From Azospirillum thermophilum (lineage in GTDB: Bacteria > Pseudomonadota > Alphaproteobacteria > Azospirillales > Azospirillaceae): a stretch of 64,000 nt of DNA. Shown piece after piece: positions 9,120-18,174 of this stretch. The stretch lies in the NCBI RefSeq assembly GCF_003130795.1, contig NZ_CP029358.1:1-64000 (forward strand), read 5' to 3'. The position numbers and the translations under genes are program-made. Position 1 is the stretch's first letter. The number at the start of each line of letters is the position of its first letter. The notes beneath the pieces are model-generated. The model did not search any database, had not been told where the DNA came from, and saw nothing but the letters and a program-made list of their open reading frames with translations.

Positions 9120-10145
9120 TCAGGCCGGGGGCCGCGCCATCCCGCCGTGCCGCAGCAGCGCCAGGAACCGGCCCAGCCGCTCCTTGCGGTAGGCCGGCAC
9201 GTCCATGGTCGAGAAATCGTAGAATCCGCGGCCGGTCTTCAGGCCGATGTTCCCTTCGGCCATGTTGCGCCCGACGATCGCCGGCGAGGCGAAGCGCTCC
9301 TGCCCCGTCGCCTCCACCAGATAGCGGCTGGCGTAATAGAGGATGTCGCCGCCGCCCCAGTCGATGAACTCCAGCAGCCCGAGCACGGCGAAGCGGAAGC
9401 CGAAGCCGACCCGCACGGCGCGGTCGATGTCCTCGGCCGTCGCCACCCCCTCCTCCACCATGCGGGCGGCTTCGTTCATGCACAGCGCCTGCAGCCGCGG
9501 CACGATGTAGCCGGGGGAGGCGGCGCAGCGCACCGGCACCTTGCCGACCGCCTCCAGCAGCCCCTCCAGCGCCCGGATGGCGTCCTCCCCCGTCGCCGGC
9601 GCCGGGCTCAGCTCGACCAGCGGCACCAGATAGGCCGGGTTCAGCCAGTGGGCGTTCAGGTAGCGCTCCGGCCGCGCGATCATCCCGGCCAGCGTCGTGG
9701 CGAGGAAGGTGGAGGTGGTGGACGCCACCACCGCGTCGGCCGCCGCATGGGCGCCGATCAGCGCGAAGGCCTCGCGCTTGGCCTCCAGCACCTCCGGCAC
9801 CCCCTCGAAGACGAAGCGGGCATCGGCCAGCCCCTCCGCGACCCGGCCGCGCGGCAGGATCGTGATGCGCGGCAGGATGCGGGCGATGTCGTCCTCGTCC
9901 AGCAGCCCGAATTCCGACAGCGCGCGCAGCCCGTCGGCGATCCCCGCCAGGGTCTCCGCCGCCAGCCGGCGGAACTCCTCCTCCGGCCTCGGCTTGGCGT
10001 CGATCAGCCGGACGGGATGGCCGGCATAGGCGAAGACGTGGGCGATGCCCGCCCCCATGCGTCCCGCTCCGACGCAGGCGATCACCTCTTTCCCCGTGCC
10101 GGCAGGGGACGGTCCGCCGTCCGGGACGCTCTCCCGCGCGCCCAT
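9120..10145 (-). CDS. 3-hydroxyacyl-CoA dehydrogenase family oxidoreductase
   Basis: An NAD-dependent dehydrogenase of 341 residues. The Rossmann motif CVGAGRMGAGIAHVFAYAGH lies near residue 20, followed by the 3HCDH pattern ASTTSTFLATTLAG, then NAHWLNPAYLVPLVELSPAP, the central helical linker and a C-terminal 3HCDH domain ending KTGRGFYDFS. ATG 10145 starts two bases after the stop of the preceding gene. Family members oxidise 3-hydroxyacyl-CoA, 3-hydroxybutyryl-CoA, L-gulonate or L-carnitine; the HWLNPAYLVPLVE region is seen in the non-CoA branches. Substrate not assignable, but its partner suggests a 2- or 3-hydroxy/amino acid pathway. Confidence 0.85.
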   Translation of the reverse strand: MGARESVPDGGPSPAGTGKEVIACVGAGRMGAGIAHVFAYAGHPVRLIDAKPRPEEEFRRLAAETLAGIADGLRALSEFGLLDEDDIARILPRITILPRGRVAEGLADARFVFEGVPEVLEAKREAFALIGAHAAADAVVASTTSTFLATTLAGMIARPERYLNAHWLNPAYLVPLVELSPAPATGEDAIRALEGLLEAVGKVPVRCAASPGYIVPRLQALCMNEAARMVEEGVATAEDIDRAVRVGFGFRFAVLGLLEFIDWGGGDILYYASRYLVEATGQERFASPAIVGRNMAEGNIGLKTGRGFYDFSTMDVPAYRKERLGRFLALLRHGGMARPPA

Positions 10146-10147
10146 CC

Positions 10148-11233
10148 TCACAGCCCCTGCGCCAGGAGCCGCGCCATGCCGGCGCGGTCGAGCCCGTCGA
10201 GGCCGAGCGTGCCGAGCGTGCGGCCGGTCCGCCGGAAGTCGCGGCCGGCGACCGCCGAGCCGATGGCGAGCAGCCCCGCCGCCACCGGGCACGGGACGCC
10301 CGCCCATTCGCCGACCGACACCAGGAAGGCGAGACCGTGGCCGACATCCTCCAGCATGTAGCGGTGGGCCTTCAGGTCCAGCCGCTCGCGCCAGTCGCCG
10401 GAATCGACCAGCTTTTCATGGCCGGTGCGGCCGTACATCCATTCCGGCCCTTCGCTGGCGTAATGGTCGGCCAGCGGGAAGTGCGGCGCCCGGTAGCCCA
10501 GCGCCTCGCGGATCGCCACCCGTTCGGCGTCGAGCTGGTCCGTCACCCGGCGGATGCTCGGCTGGGTGCCCTCGTTGTGGATGTCCCACCGCTCGAAATG
10601 CTCGATCGGGCCGGCATTCATCAGGATCAGCGGCGGGTGGATGACCGGCCCGGCATTCATCAGGGCGCCGGACAGCGCATCCTCGCACCGCTCGACGGCG
10701 CCGGGGAAGGCGCGGCCGATGACCTCCAGCGCGTGGTCGGTGGCGCTCGCCGGAAAGACGCCGGTCGGCAGACGGGTGGCGGTGGCGCTGATGGCGACCG
10801 CAGCGTCGCCGTGCTTGCGCACCAGCCAGGGCAGCGTGCCGGTTTCCGCGAAAGCGACCTTCGCCACGCAGTCCAGCTCGCGCAGGCGCTTCGCCATGAC
10901 GACGCTGCCGAAGGTTCCCGGCGGCAGGAAGACCACCTGCCCGTCGGACAGATGCGGGGCCATCGCCGCGGCGATGTCGGCCTGGGCGAAGGCCGGGGTC
11001 GGAACGACGATCAGCTCCGCCCCGCGCACCGCCTCGCCGATGTCGGTGGTGGGCCGCGCGATGGCGACCGCGCGTTCGCCCCTGTGATCCCTGATGCGGA
11101 TGGACTGGCTGTCGAGCACGGGACGGAGTGCCGCCGCGTCGCGGCGCCAGAAGCGGACGGCATGGCCGCGCTCCGACAAGGCCGCCGCTGCCGCGTAGCA
11201 GCCGTTCCCACCCCCCAGAACCGCGATTTCCAT
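10148..11233 (-). CDS. opine (octopine/nopaline) dehydrogenase family protein
   Basis: A 361-residue NAD(P)-dependent oxidoreductase. ATG 11233 (MEIAVLGGGNGCYAAAAALS) is preceded by GAGGAGAATCTC. It has a Rossmann GGGNGCYAAA motif at residues 7-16 and the family's C-terminal Octopine_DH signature: LMNAGPVIHPPLILMNAGPI contains the catalytic histidine. Family members reversibly form N-carboxyalkyl amino acids (opines) from an amino acid and a 2-oxoacid; soil bacteria often use them to degrade opines. It is the first gene of the dehydrogenase-TRAP operon, behind a palindromic promoter region shared with a divergent MarR gene. Confidence 0.85.
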   Translation of the reverse strand: MEIAVLGGGNGCYAAAAALSERGHAVRFWRRDAAALRPVLDSQSIRIRDHRGERAVAIARPTTDIGEAVRGAELIVVPTPAFAQADIAAAMAPHLSDGQVVFLPPGTFGSVVMAKRLRELDCVAKVAFAETGTLPWLVRKHGDAAVAISATATRLPTGVFPASATDHALEVIGRAFPGAVERCEDALSGALMNAGPVIHPPLILMNAGPIEHFERWDIHNEGTQPSIRRVTDQLDAERVAIREALGYRAPHFPLADHYASEGPEWMYGRTGHEKLVDSGDWRERLDLKAHRYMLEDVGHGLAFLVSVGEWAGVPCPVAAGLLAIGSAVAGRDFRRTGRTLGTLGLDGLDRAGMARLLAQGL

Positions 11234-11674
11234 GAGATTCTCCTCTGCGGCCATCTGGCTTCGATGCGGGTCGAAGGAAGGATGTCATTTGCATATGCAA
11301 GTGCATCTGCATATGTAGCGTACCGCAGATATTTTAGCCGTCAACTTTTTAGAGGTGATATGTAGAATGGACGGGCGGTGCCGGCCGGCCGCAGTGAGTC
11401 GACCTCGGGCCGGCGCCCGGGACGCTGCCTCCACAAGTTGCCGCCTCCGTCGGTTGCCCGAACGGTATGCGGGCACGGCAACCTATATCATCGGTGGTAA
11501 GTTGATGGCTTTTGGTGGATCTTCCACCACAATTCGTTGAACTCTCGACTTTTCAGCTTCAAAGAATGACAATGACCGAATAAAGGAGTGGGCCGTTCAG
11601 AAGGGACTGGATCCGAGGCCGGCGCCTCGTCCGCAACCCGTCGCCACAGGGCCTGTTCGCATCGAGGATCTTCC
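11234..11674. promoter_or_regulatory. divergent promoter region between opine-dehydrogenase operon and MarR gene
   Basis: This 441-base gap separates two outward-reading units and is more AT-rich than its surroundings at 11280-11350 and 11480-11580. It contains the perfect 12-bp palindrome TTGCATATGCAA (11289-11300), followed by a degenerate second copy (TGCATCTGCATATG). No gene was recognised in it. Confidence 0.6.
11289..11300. promoter_or_regulatory. candidate MarR-type operator (TTGCATATGCAA)
   Basis: A perfect 12-bp palindrome lies 56-67 bases upstream of the opine-dehydrogenase start. A partial repeat of GCATATG follows 10 bases further. Short perfect palindromes of this kind are typical targets for dimeric MarR proteins, and a MarR gene is divergent to it. 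Binding is inferred. Confidence 0.45.
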
Positions 11675-12280
11675 ATGGGTTCGAAAGCCACCAGCCCCCG
11701 ACGCGCGCCGACGGCGCGCAATCCCCAGCTCGCCCGGCAGGCGCCGCAACCGGTGCTCGCCGGTCCGCCGGAGGCGACCATTGCCGAGCCGCCCGCCGAT
11801 CCCTCGCCGTCGCAGGGCCGGGCAACGCGGCCGGGGCGGGCCGATCATGCCGAGATCCGGCTGTGGCTTCGCCTGCTGTTCTGCGCCAACCGCATCGAAT
11901 CGATCCTGCAGAGCCGGCTGAACAAGGCCTTCGGCCTGTCGCTGGCCCGCTTCGACCTGCTCGCCCAGCTCGAACGCGCCGGCGAGGGTCTGACGATGAC
12001 CGAGGTCTCGCGCCGCATGATGGTGACCAACGGCGCCACCACCAGCCTGGTGGACCGGCTGGTCGAGGACGGGCTCGTCTCGCGCGAGGCCCATCCCCAG
12101 GATCGCCGCACCAACATCATCAGCCTGACGCCGCTCGGCCGCGACCGCTTCCTCGCCATGGCGCGGGAGCATGAGGGCTGGCTGGTCGGCCTGCTCTCCG
12201 ACCTCGATCCGGAGACCAAGACCGCCCTGCTGGACGGGCTGGGCGACCTCAAGCACCGGCTGGACAAGATCACCGAGTAG
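11675..12280 (+). CDS. MarR-family transcriptional regulator
   Basis: A regulator of 201 residues. ATG 11675 (MGSKATSPRR) has a GAGG nine bases upstream; an ATG at 11588 in the same frame is less likely. A Pro/Ala/Arg-rich tail of about 55 residues precedes the MarR core: LLFCANRIESILQSRLNKAF, recognition helix MMVTNGATTSLVDRLVEDGL and wing AHPQDRRTNIISLTPLGRD. It reads away from the opine-dehydrogenase/TRAP operon and toward a Liv operon 500 bases downstream, so it could control either or both. Confidence 0.9.
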   Translation: MGSKATSPRRAPTARNPQLARQAPQPVLAGPPEATIAEPPADPSPSQGRATRPGRADHAEIRLWLRLLFCANRIESILQSRLNKAFGLSLARFDLLAQLERAGEGLTMTEVSRRMMVTNGATTSLVDRLVEDGLVSREAHPQDRRTNIISLTPLGRDRFLAMAREHEGWLVGLLSDLDPETKTALLDGLGDLKHRLDKITE

Positions 12281-12431
12281 GACGGGCCGGGGGACGAAGC
12301 AGGCCGGCACCGCCTGGTTTTCCGGGCGGGCTTGCCCCGGTCCGGTCCGGCCGCTACTCTTCGCGCATCAACGCCACCGCCCTGCCGATCCTTCCGCCCG
12401 CCGGCCCTCCCGTCCACCGGCCTCCTGTCCG

Positions 12432-12450
12432 TTGTGCAACGGGCGCACAA
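12432..12450. promoter_or_regulatory. inverted repeat TTGTGC-N7-GCACAA
   Basis: Perfect 6-bp arms with a 7-base spacer. The identical architecture recurs at 20191-20209, which suggests a shared DNA-binding protein. The same GCACA half-site also pairs with TGTGC seven bases further on. Confidence 0.4.
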
Positions 12451-12513
12451 TGTTCGTGTGCGAAGCAACGCACCAAGTCGTTGTTCCGGAACGACAAAAT
12501 AGCGGTTTTCGCA

Positions 12514-12539
12514 TTGTGCGCCAAATGAACGCCGCACAA
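12514..12539. promoter_or_regulatory. inverted repeat TTGTGC-N14-GCACAA
   Basis: The same arms as at 12432 but with a 14-base spacer, exactly twice the shorter spacing. This wider form recurs at 20100-20125. Confidence 0.35.
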
Positions 12540-12784
12540 CGCGCACAATCGGGCCCTGCCGGCACCCCCGGCCGGGCGGCACGCCCCGCGCCGCCGCCCC
12601 CTCAGGACACCCCTCGTGATACTTGACGATGCAGATTGTTTAGTATTCAAATTTATCCAATTCAATCACTGGCGAACGCGCCGCGACCGATGGTGATCGC
12701 CAGCCCAAGGCCGGGATTCCAACCGGGCCGCGGTTCCGCTTAAGATCATGCTTCCATAACCATAAATCCGGAGGCTTCCCCGTC

Positions 12785-13966
12785 ATGACCCGTTCGCTGC
12801 TGGCCCTCGCACCGATCGTGGCCCCTGCGCTCGCCCTGCTCGCCGCCCCGGCGGCGGCGGAGCCGGTCAAGGTCGGCATGATCACCACCCTGTCGGGACC
12901 GGGCGCCGGCCTCGGGATCGACATCCGCGACGGGTTCGCGCTGGCGCTGGAGCATCTCGGCGGCAAGCTCGGCGGACAGGAGACCACGGTGGTCGAGGCG
13001 GACGACCAGCAGAAGCCGGACGTCGCCGTCGGCCTCGCCAACCGCATGGTGGAGCGCGACCGCGTCAACGTCGTGACCGGCGTGGTCTGGTCGAACCTGG
13101 CGCTCGCCATGATGCCGACGCTGGCCGGCGGGCAGACCGTCTTCGTCAGCCCCAACGCCGGCCCCTCGCAGCTCGCCGGCTCGCAGTGCAATCCGTGGTT
13201 CTTCAACGTCGCCTACCAGAACGACACGATCCACGAGGCGATGGGCAAGCATGTCCAGGACGCCGGCTTCAAGAAGGTCTATCTGCTGGCCCCCAACTAC
13301 CCGGCCGGCAAGGACTCGCTGGCCGGCTTCAAGCGCTTCTACAAGGGCGACGTGGCGGGCGAGGTCTACACCCAGGTCGGGCAGCTCGACTATGCGGCGG
13401 AGCTGGCGCAGCTCAAGGCGGCGGCGCCGGACGCCGTCTTCGCCTTCTATCCCGGCGGCATGGGCATCAACTTCATCAAGCAGTACGAGCAGGCCGGGCT
13501 GAAGGGATCGGTGCCGCTGTTCGGCCCGGGCTTCTCCTTCGACCAGGACATCCTGGCCGCGGTCGGCGACGCGGCGCTGGGCGCCAAGAACTCCGCGCAG
13601 TGGAGCCCGGACCTCGACAACGCCCCCAACAAGCGATTCGTCGCCGACTTCAAGGCGAAGTTCAACCGGCTGCCCTCCATGTACGCCGCCCAGGGCTATG
13701 ACGCCGCCCTGCTGATCGACGCGGCGGTGAAGGCCACCGGCGGCGCCGTCAAGGACAAGGAGAAGCTGCGCGCCGCCTTCAAGACCGCCAGGTTCGACGG
13801 CCTGCGCGGCGCCCCGGTCAGGTTCAACACCAACAACTTCCCCATCCAGACCATCTACCTGCGCGAGGTGGTGAAGGGGCCGGACGGCGCCGTGACCAAC
13901 AGGCTCGCCGGCACGGTCTTCACCGACCATGCCGATGCCTACGCCAAGGACTGCGGACTGAAGTAA
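12785..13966 (+). CDS. ABC transporter periplasmic substrate-binding protein, Liv (type I) family
   Basis: A 393-residue secreted binding protein, first gene of a five-gene Liv operon. ATG 12785 is preceded by GGAGG about ten bases upstream. The signal peptide (MTRSLLALAPIVAPALALLA) is cleaved near AAA-EPVK. The mature start VGMITTLSGPGAGLGIDIRD, NAGPSQLAGSQCNPWFFNVA and YLLAPNYPAGKDS are typical of the branch that binds aromatic or aliphatic carboxylates as well as amino acids. The permease gene begins seven bases after its stop. Confidence 0.92.
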   Translation: MTRSLLALAPIVAPALALLAAPAAAEPVKVGMITTLSGPGAGLGIDIRDGFALALEHLGGKLGGQETTVVEADDQQKPDVAVGLANRMVERDRVNVVTGVVWSNLALAMMPTLAGGQTVFVSPNAGPSQLAGSQCNPWFFNVAYQNDTIHEAMGKHVQDAGFKKVYLLAPNYPAGKDSLAGFKRFYKGDVAGEVYTQVGQLDYAAELAQLKAAAPDAVFAFYPGGMGINFIKQYEQAGLKGSVPLFGPGFSFDQDILAAVGDAALGAKNSAQWSPDLDNAPNKRFVADFKAKFNRLPSMYAAQGYDAALLIDAAVKATGGAVKDKEKLRAAFKTARFDGLRGAPVRFNTNNFPIQTIYLREVVKGPDGAVTNRLAGTVFTDHADAYAKDCGLK

Positions 13967-13973
13967 GCGGAAC

Positions 13974-14888
13974 ATGGATACGCTTCTGCTGGTCGAACAG
14001 GGGCTGAACGGGCTCCAGCTCGGCGTGATGCTGTTCCTGATGGCGGCCGGGCTGACGCTCGTCTTCGGCATCATGGACCTGATCAACCTCGCGCACGGCT
14101 CCTTCTACATGGTGGGGGCGTATCTGACGGCGGCGCTGGTACCGGTGCTGGGCGGCTTCCTCCCCGCGCTGGCGGCGGCGGTGCTGCTGACCGCCCTGCT
14201 GGGGCTGGTGGTGGAGGCGGTGGCGCTGCGCACCCTCTACCGCCGCGACCATCTGGACCAGGTGCTGGCCACCTTCGGCCTGATCCTCTTCTTCAACGAG
14301 CTGGTGAAGATCCTGTTCGGGCCGGTGCCGATCTTCCTCAACCCGCCGGCGGCGCTGGCCGGGACGGTGGACCTGTGGGGGCTGAAGTATCCGGCCTTCC
14401 GGCTCGCCATCCTCGGCGTCGGCATCGCGGTGGCCGCCTTCCTGTGGCTGCTGATCACCCGCACGCGGGTCGGCATGCTGATCCGGGCCGGCGCCACCAA
14501 CCGCGAGATGGTGATGGCGCTGGGGGTCGACGTCCGGCTGCTGTTCGGGCTGGTCTTCGCGCTCGGCTGCGGGCTGGCCGGGCTGGCCGGGGCGATGGCC
14601 GGACCGGTGCTGGCGGTGCAGGTCGGCATGGGGGAGCAGGTGCTGATCCTGACCTTCGTCGTCATCGTCATCGGCGGCATCGGGTCGATCCGCGGCGCGC
14701 TTGCCGGGGCGCTGCTGGTCGGCATCGTCGACACGGTGGGACGCGCCCTGCTGCCCGCCGGCTTCCGGCTCGTCCTCGACGCGGCCAGCGCCAACGCCGC
14801 GGGGGCCGCCGCGGCCTCCATGGCGATCTACGTGCTGATGGCGCTGGTGCTGGCGGTGCGGCCGCGCGGCCTGTTCCCGGCGGGCTGA
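13974..14888 (+). CDS. livH: branched-chain amino acid-type ABC transporter permease LivH
   Basis: A 304-residue membrane permease. It begins MDTLLLVEQGLNGLQLGVML and has the LivH hallmark LVFGIMDLINLAHGSFYMVG near residue 25 and VIVIGGIGSIRGALAGALLV near residue 225. Its start is seven bases after the binding-protein stop. It is the second gene of the Liv operon and pairs with LivM downstream in the inner membrane. Confidence 0.93.
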   Translation: MDTLLLVEQGLNGLQLGVMLFLMAAGLTLVFGIMDLINLAHGSFYMVGAYLTAALVPVLGGFLPALAAAVLLTALLGLVVEAVALRTLYRRDHLDQVLATFGLILFFNELVKILFGPVPIFLNPPAALAGTVDLWGLKYPAFRLAILGVGIAVAAFLWLLITRTRVGMLIRAGATNREMVMALGVDVRLLFGLVFALGCGLAGLAGAMAGPVLAVQVGMGEQVLILTFVVIVIGGIGSIRGALAGALLVGIVDTVGRALLPAGFRLVLDAASANAAGAAAASMAIYVLMALVLAVRPRGLFPAG

Positions 14889-14922
14889 GCCCGCCCCCTC
14901 CCCTTCCCCTCAGGCGACGACC

Positions 14923-15921
14923 ATGGCCCTGACCCGTTCCCGCCTCATCCTGATCCTGCTGCTGGCCGCGGCCCTCGCCCTGCCGACCCTGGCGGAGTGG
15001 GCGGGCGAGCCCTTCTACATCCGGCTCGCCACCCGCATCCTGGTCTTCGCGCTCGCCGCCGTCAGCCTAGACCTCATCCTCGGCTTCGGCGGGATGGTCA
15101 GCTTCGGCCACGCCGCCTTCGTCGGGATCGGCGGCTATGTCGTCGGCATCCTGTTCGCCCATCAGGCGGACGGCTCGACCCTGTTCGGGCTGCCCGGCAC
15201 GACCAACGCGCTGGTCGTCTGGCCGCTGGCGATGCTGGTGGGCGGGCTGGCGGCGCTGCCGATCGGCGCCATCTCGCTGCGCACCACGGGCGTGCCCTTC
15301 ATCATGATCACGCTCGCCTTCGCCCAGATGCTGTTCTACCTGATGACCGGGCTGAAGGCCTACGGCGGCGACGACGGCATCGCGCTGTGGAGCCGCTCCA
15401 CCCTGCCGGCGGGGCCGAACCTCGCCGACCACACCAGCTTCTACTACGTCACGCTGGCGCTGCTGCTGGCGGCGCTGGTCCTGGGCTGGCGGCTGGTCAA
15501 CTCCCGCTTCGGGCGGGTCATCCGCGGCGCCAAGGACAACGAGCGGCGGATGGGCGCCCTGGGCTTCCCCGTCACCCGCTACAAGCTGGCCGCCTTCGTC
15601 CTCTCCGGGATGCTGGCCGGCCTGGCGGGGGCGCTGCTGGCCAACGCCACCCTGTTCATCGGGCCGCAGTACCTGCACTGGAGCCGGTCGGGCGACCTGA
15701 TCGTGATGGTGGTGCTGGGCGGCATGGGCACGCTGATCGGGCCGGTGCTGGGGGCGGCGGCCCTGCTTCTGCTGGAGGAGTTCGTGCCGGAGGTGATGGA
15801 CCTCGCCCATGCCGGGCTCGGCGAGCACTGGAAGATCGTGCTGGGGCCGGTGCTCCTCCTGCTGGTGCTGTTCGCCCGCAAGGGCCTGTGGGGCCTGCTG
15901 GCCGGGAGCCGCGCATCATGA
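14923..15921 (+). CDS. livM: branched-chain amino acid-type ABC transporter permease LivM
   Basis: A 332-residue membrane permease. It starts MALTRSRLILILLLAAALAL and shows the LivM motif LDLILGFGGMVSFGHAAFVG near residue 50 and VMVVLGGMGTLIGPVLGAAA near 265. The intergenic distance from livH is 34 bases, with only a weak ribosome site. Its stop overlaps the livG start as ATGA. Confidence 0.93.
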   Translation: MALTRSRLILILLLAAALALPTLAEWAGEPFYIRLATRILVFALAAVSLDLILGFGGMVSFGHAAFVGIGGYVVGILFAHQADGSTLFGLPGTTNALVVWPLAMLVGGLAALPIGAISLRTTGVPFIMITLAFAQMLFYLMTGLKAYGGDDGIALWSRSTLPAGPNLADHTSFYYVTLALLLAALVLGWRLVNSRFGRVIRGAKDNERRMGALGFPVTRYKLAAFVLSGMLAGLAGALLANATLFIGPQYLHWSRSGDLIVMVVLGGMGTLIGPVLGAAALLLLEEFVPEVMDLAHAGLGEHWKIVLGPVLLLLVLFARKGLWGLLAGSRAS

Positions 15922-16693
15922 CCAGCCGGCCGCTTCTGGAAACCCATGCCCTCGTCAAGCGCTTCGGCGGCCTGACCGCCACCGACGGGCTCTCGCTGTC
16001 GGTGGCGGAGGGGGAGCTGCACGCGCTGATCGGCCCCAACGGCGCCGGCAAGAGCACCCTGATCGCCCAGCTTTCGGGAGAGCTGACGCCGAGCGAGGGG
16101 CGCATCCTGTTCGACGGCCGGGACGTCACCCGGCTGCCGCCCTTCAAGCGGTCGCTGCGCGGGTTGGCCCGCAGCTTCCAGATCACCTCGATCTTCCCCA
16201 GCTTCACGGCGCTGGACAATGTCGCCCTGGCGGTCCAGGCCCATGCCGGGCACAGCTTCCGCTTCTGGCGGGACGCCGGGCGGGACCCGCGGCTGGCCGG
16301 GCCGGCCCGCGCCGTGCTGGAGCGGGTCGGGCTGGGTGCCCGCGCCGCCACGCCGGCCTCCGCGCTCGCCCATGGCGAGAAGCGGCAGCTCGAGCTGGCC
16401 ATGGCGCTGGCGACCGGGCCGCGGCTGCTCCTGCTCGACGAGCCGATGGCCGGCATGGGCCCCGAGGAGTCGCACCGCATGGTCGAGCTGCTGGCCGAGC
16501 TGAAGGGCGGCGTCACCATCCTGCTGGTGGAGCACGACATGGACGCGGTCTTCGCCCTGGCCGACCGCATCACCGTCCTGGTCCGCGGCAAGGATCTGGC
16601 GAGCGGCACGCCGGACCAGATCCGCCGGGATCCGGCGGTGCGGGAGGCCTATCTCGGCGACGAGCTGGACGACCACAGCCTGGAGGTGGCGTG

Positions 16694-16694
<1 letters not shown>
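15918..16694 (+). CDS. livG: ABC transporter ATP-binding protein LivG
   Basis: A 258-residue nucleotide-binding subunit on the cytoplasmic face of the Liv importer. Walker A is GPNGAGKST, the signature region is the LivG-type LAHGEKRQLELAMAL, and Walker B is LLLLDEPMAGMGPEES, with the H-loop in VEHDMDAVFALADR. It overlaps both neighbours: ATGA with livM, and one base (TGATG) with livF. Confidence 0.95.
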
Positions 16695-17395
<701 letters not shown>

Positions 17396-17417
17396 CGCCG
17401 GTCCCGCAGGCCGGCGG

Positions 17418-17858
17418 TCACAGGCTGTGGTCGGCGTAGGGGGTGGCGGCCAGTTCCGCCTCCGCCTTGCGGACCGCCTCCTTGGCCTCCTCGACCTCCG
17501 TCTTCTTCATCTGCACGTCGACCCGGTCGGCGGTGACGACGTCCTTGGCGGCCGAGGCCATGTCGTCGGCGGCCAGCTTGGCCTCCGCCGCCTTCAGCAT
17601 CGTCTCGGCGGCCTTCAGCCGGACGCGGGCCGCCTTCAGGTTCTCCTCCGCCTTGCGGCGGGCGGCCTGCGGGTCGCTCCTGTTGCTCGCCCCGTTGGAG
17701 GAGCTGCCGTCCTCCACCGCCGCCACGGCGGTGGCCGGGTTCGCGGTGCCGGCGGCGGCAGCGGCATCGCTGACGGCCGGCGTCGCGGGCTGCGCCGCCG
17801 GGATGGACTGGCGGGTGGCCACGGGTCCGGCGACCTCGGCGATCGTGGTGGCGCTCAT
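17418..17858 (-). CDS. Ala-rich coiled-coil protein, unknown function
   Basis: A 146-residue protein of unknown function. The first 65 residues are Ala/Pro/Ser-rich and look disordered. From about residue 67 to 140 it is a highly charged, Ala-rich helix (RRKAEENLKAARVRLKAAE, then KKTEVEEAKEAVRKAEAELA) with heptad-like spacing. There is no signal peptide or membrane segment. Codon use matches its neighbours, which supports it as real. It is convergent with livF. Confidence 0.65.
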   Translation of the reverse strand: MSATTIAEVAGPVATRQSIPAAQPATPAVSDAAAAAGTANPATAVAAVEDGSSSNGASNRSDPQAARRKAEENLKAARVRLKAAETMLKAAEAKLAADDMASAAKDVVTADRVDVQMKKTEVEEAKEAVRKAEAELAATPYADHSL

Positions 17859-18174
17859 CGGAAGCTGCTCCGTCAGGTGGCGGTCGACCTCCGACGATAA
17901 ACCCCGGGGTTTAAGGCCGCTTTTAAGCCCGGCCCGCCCGCCGCGGCGGCCGGCGCGGGCTGCAGGAGTACTGGTTGTACTCGTGCAAAGACAGGTTGCC
18001 GTCCCGGCGATTCCCCCGCCCTGCAGCCGGCGTCGCGGCGAAGAGAAGCACCGGCATTGACGGGCGGCGGTTGCAGGACTGATAAAGCGCTTTACACGAG
18101 ACGACAGCCCTGCGACCGACTCCCGGCATGCCTACCCTCCTCCGCGGCCCCGCCTCCGGCCCGTTCTACTTCCC
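17859..18174. other. intergenic region with a perfect 16-bp palindrome
   Basis: A 316-base gap between the divergent coiled-coil gene and the secreted-protein gene. It holds the perfect palindrome TAAACCCCGGGGTTTA at 17898-17913, 40 bases upstream of the coiled-coil start, with a second AT-flanked element (CTTTTAAG) just after it. An ATG at 18128 may belong to the next gene (see that entry). Confidence 0.5.
17898..17913. promoter_or_regulatory. perfect palindrome TAAACCCCGGGGTTTA
   Basis: A 16-bp perfect dyad immediately upstream of the coiled-coil gene and about 230-270 bases from the start of the opposite gene. It could be an operator. It lacks a T-tract typical of an intrinsic terminator. 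Confidence 0.35.

Larger units (their letters stand above)
12281..12784. other. intergenic region with repeated TTGTGC/GCACAA inverted half-sites
   Basis: A 504-base non-coding region upstream of the second Liv operon. It contains TTGTGC-N7-GCACAA at 12432-12450, the perfect palindrome GTTCCGGAAC at 12483-12492, and TTGTGC-N14-GCACAA at 12514-12539. A TTGACG hexamer lies at 12623 with AT-rich sequence behind it and is a plausible promoter for the binding-protein gene. No ORF in it looks real. Confidence 0.6.
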
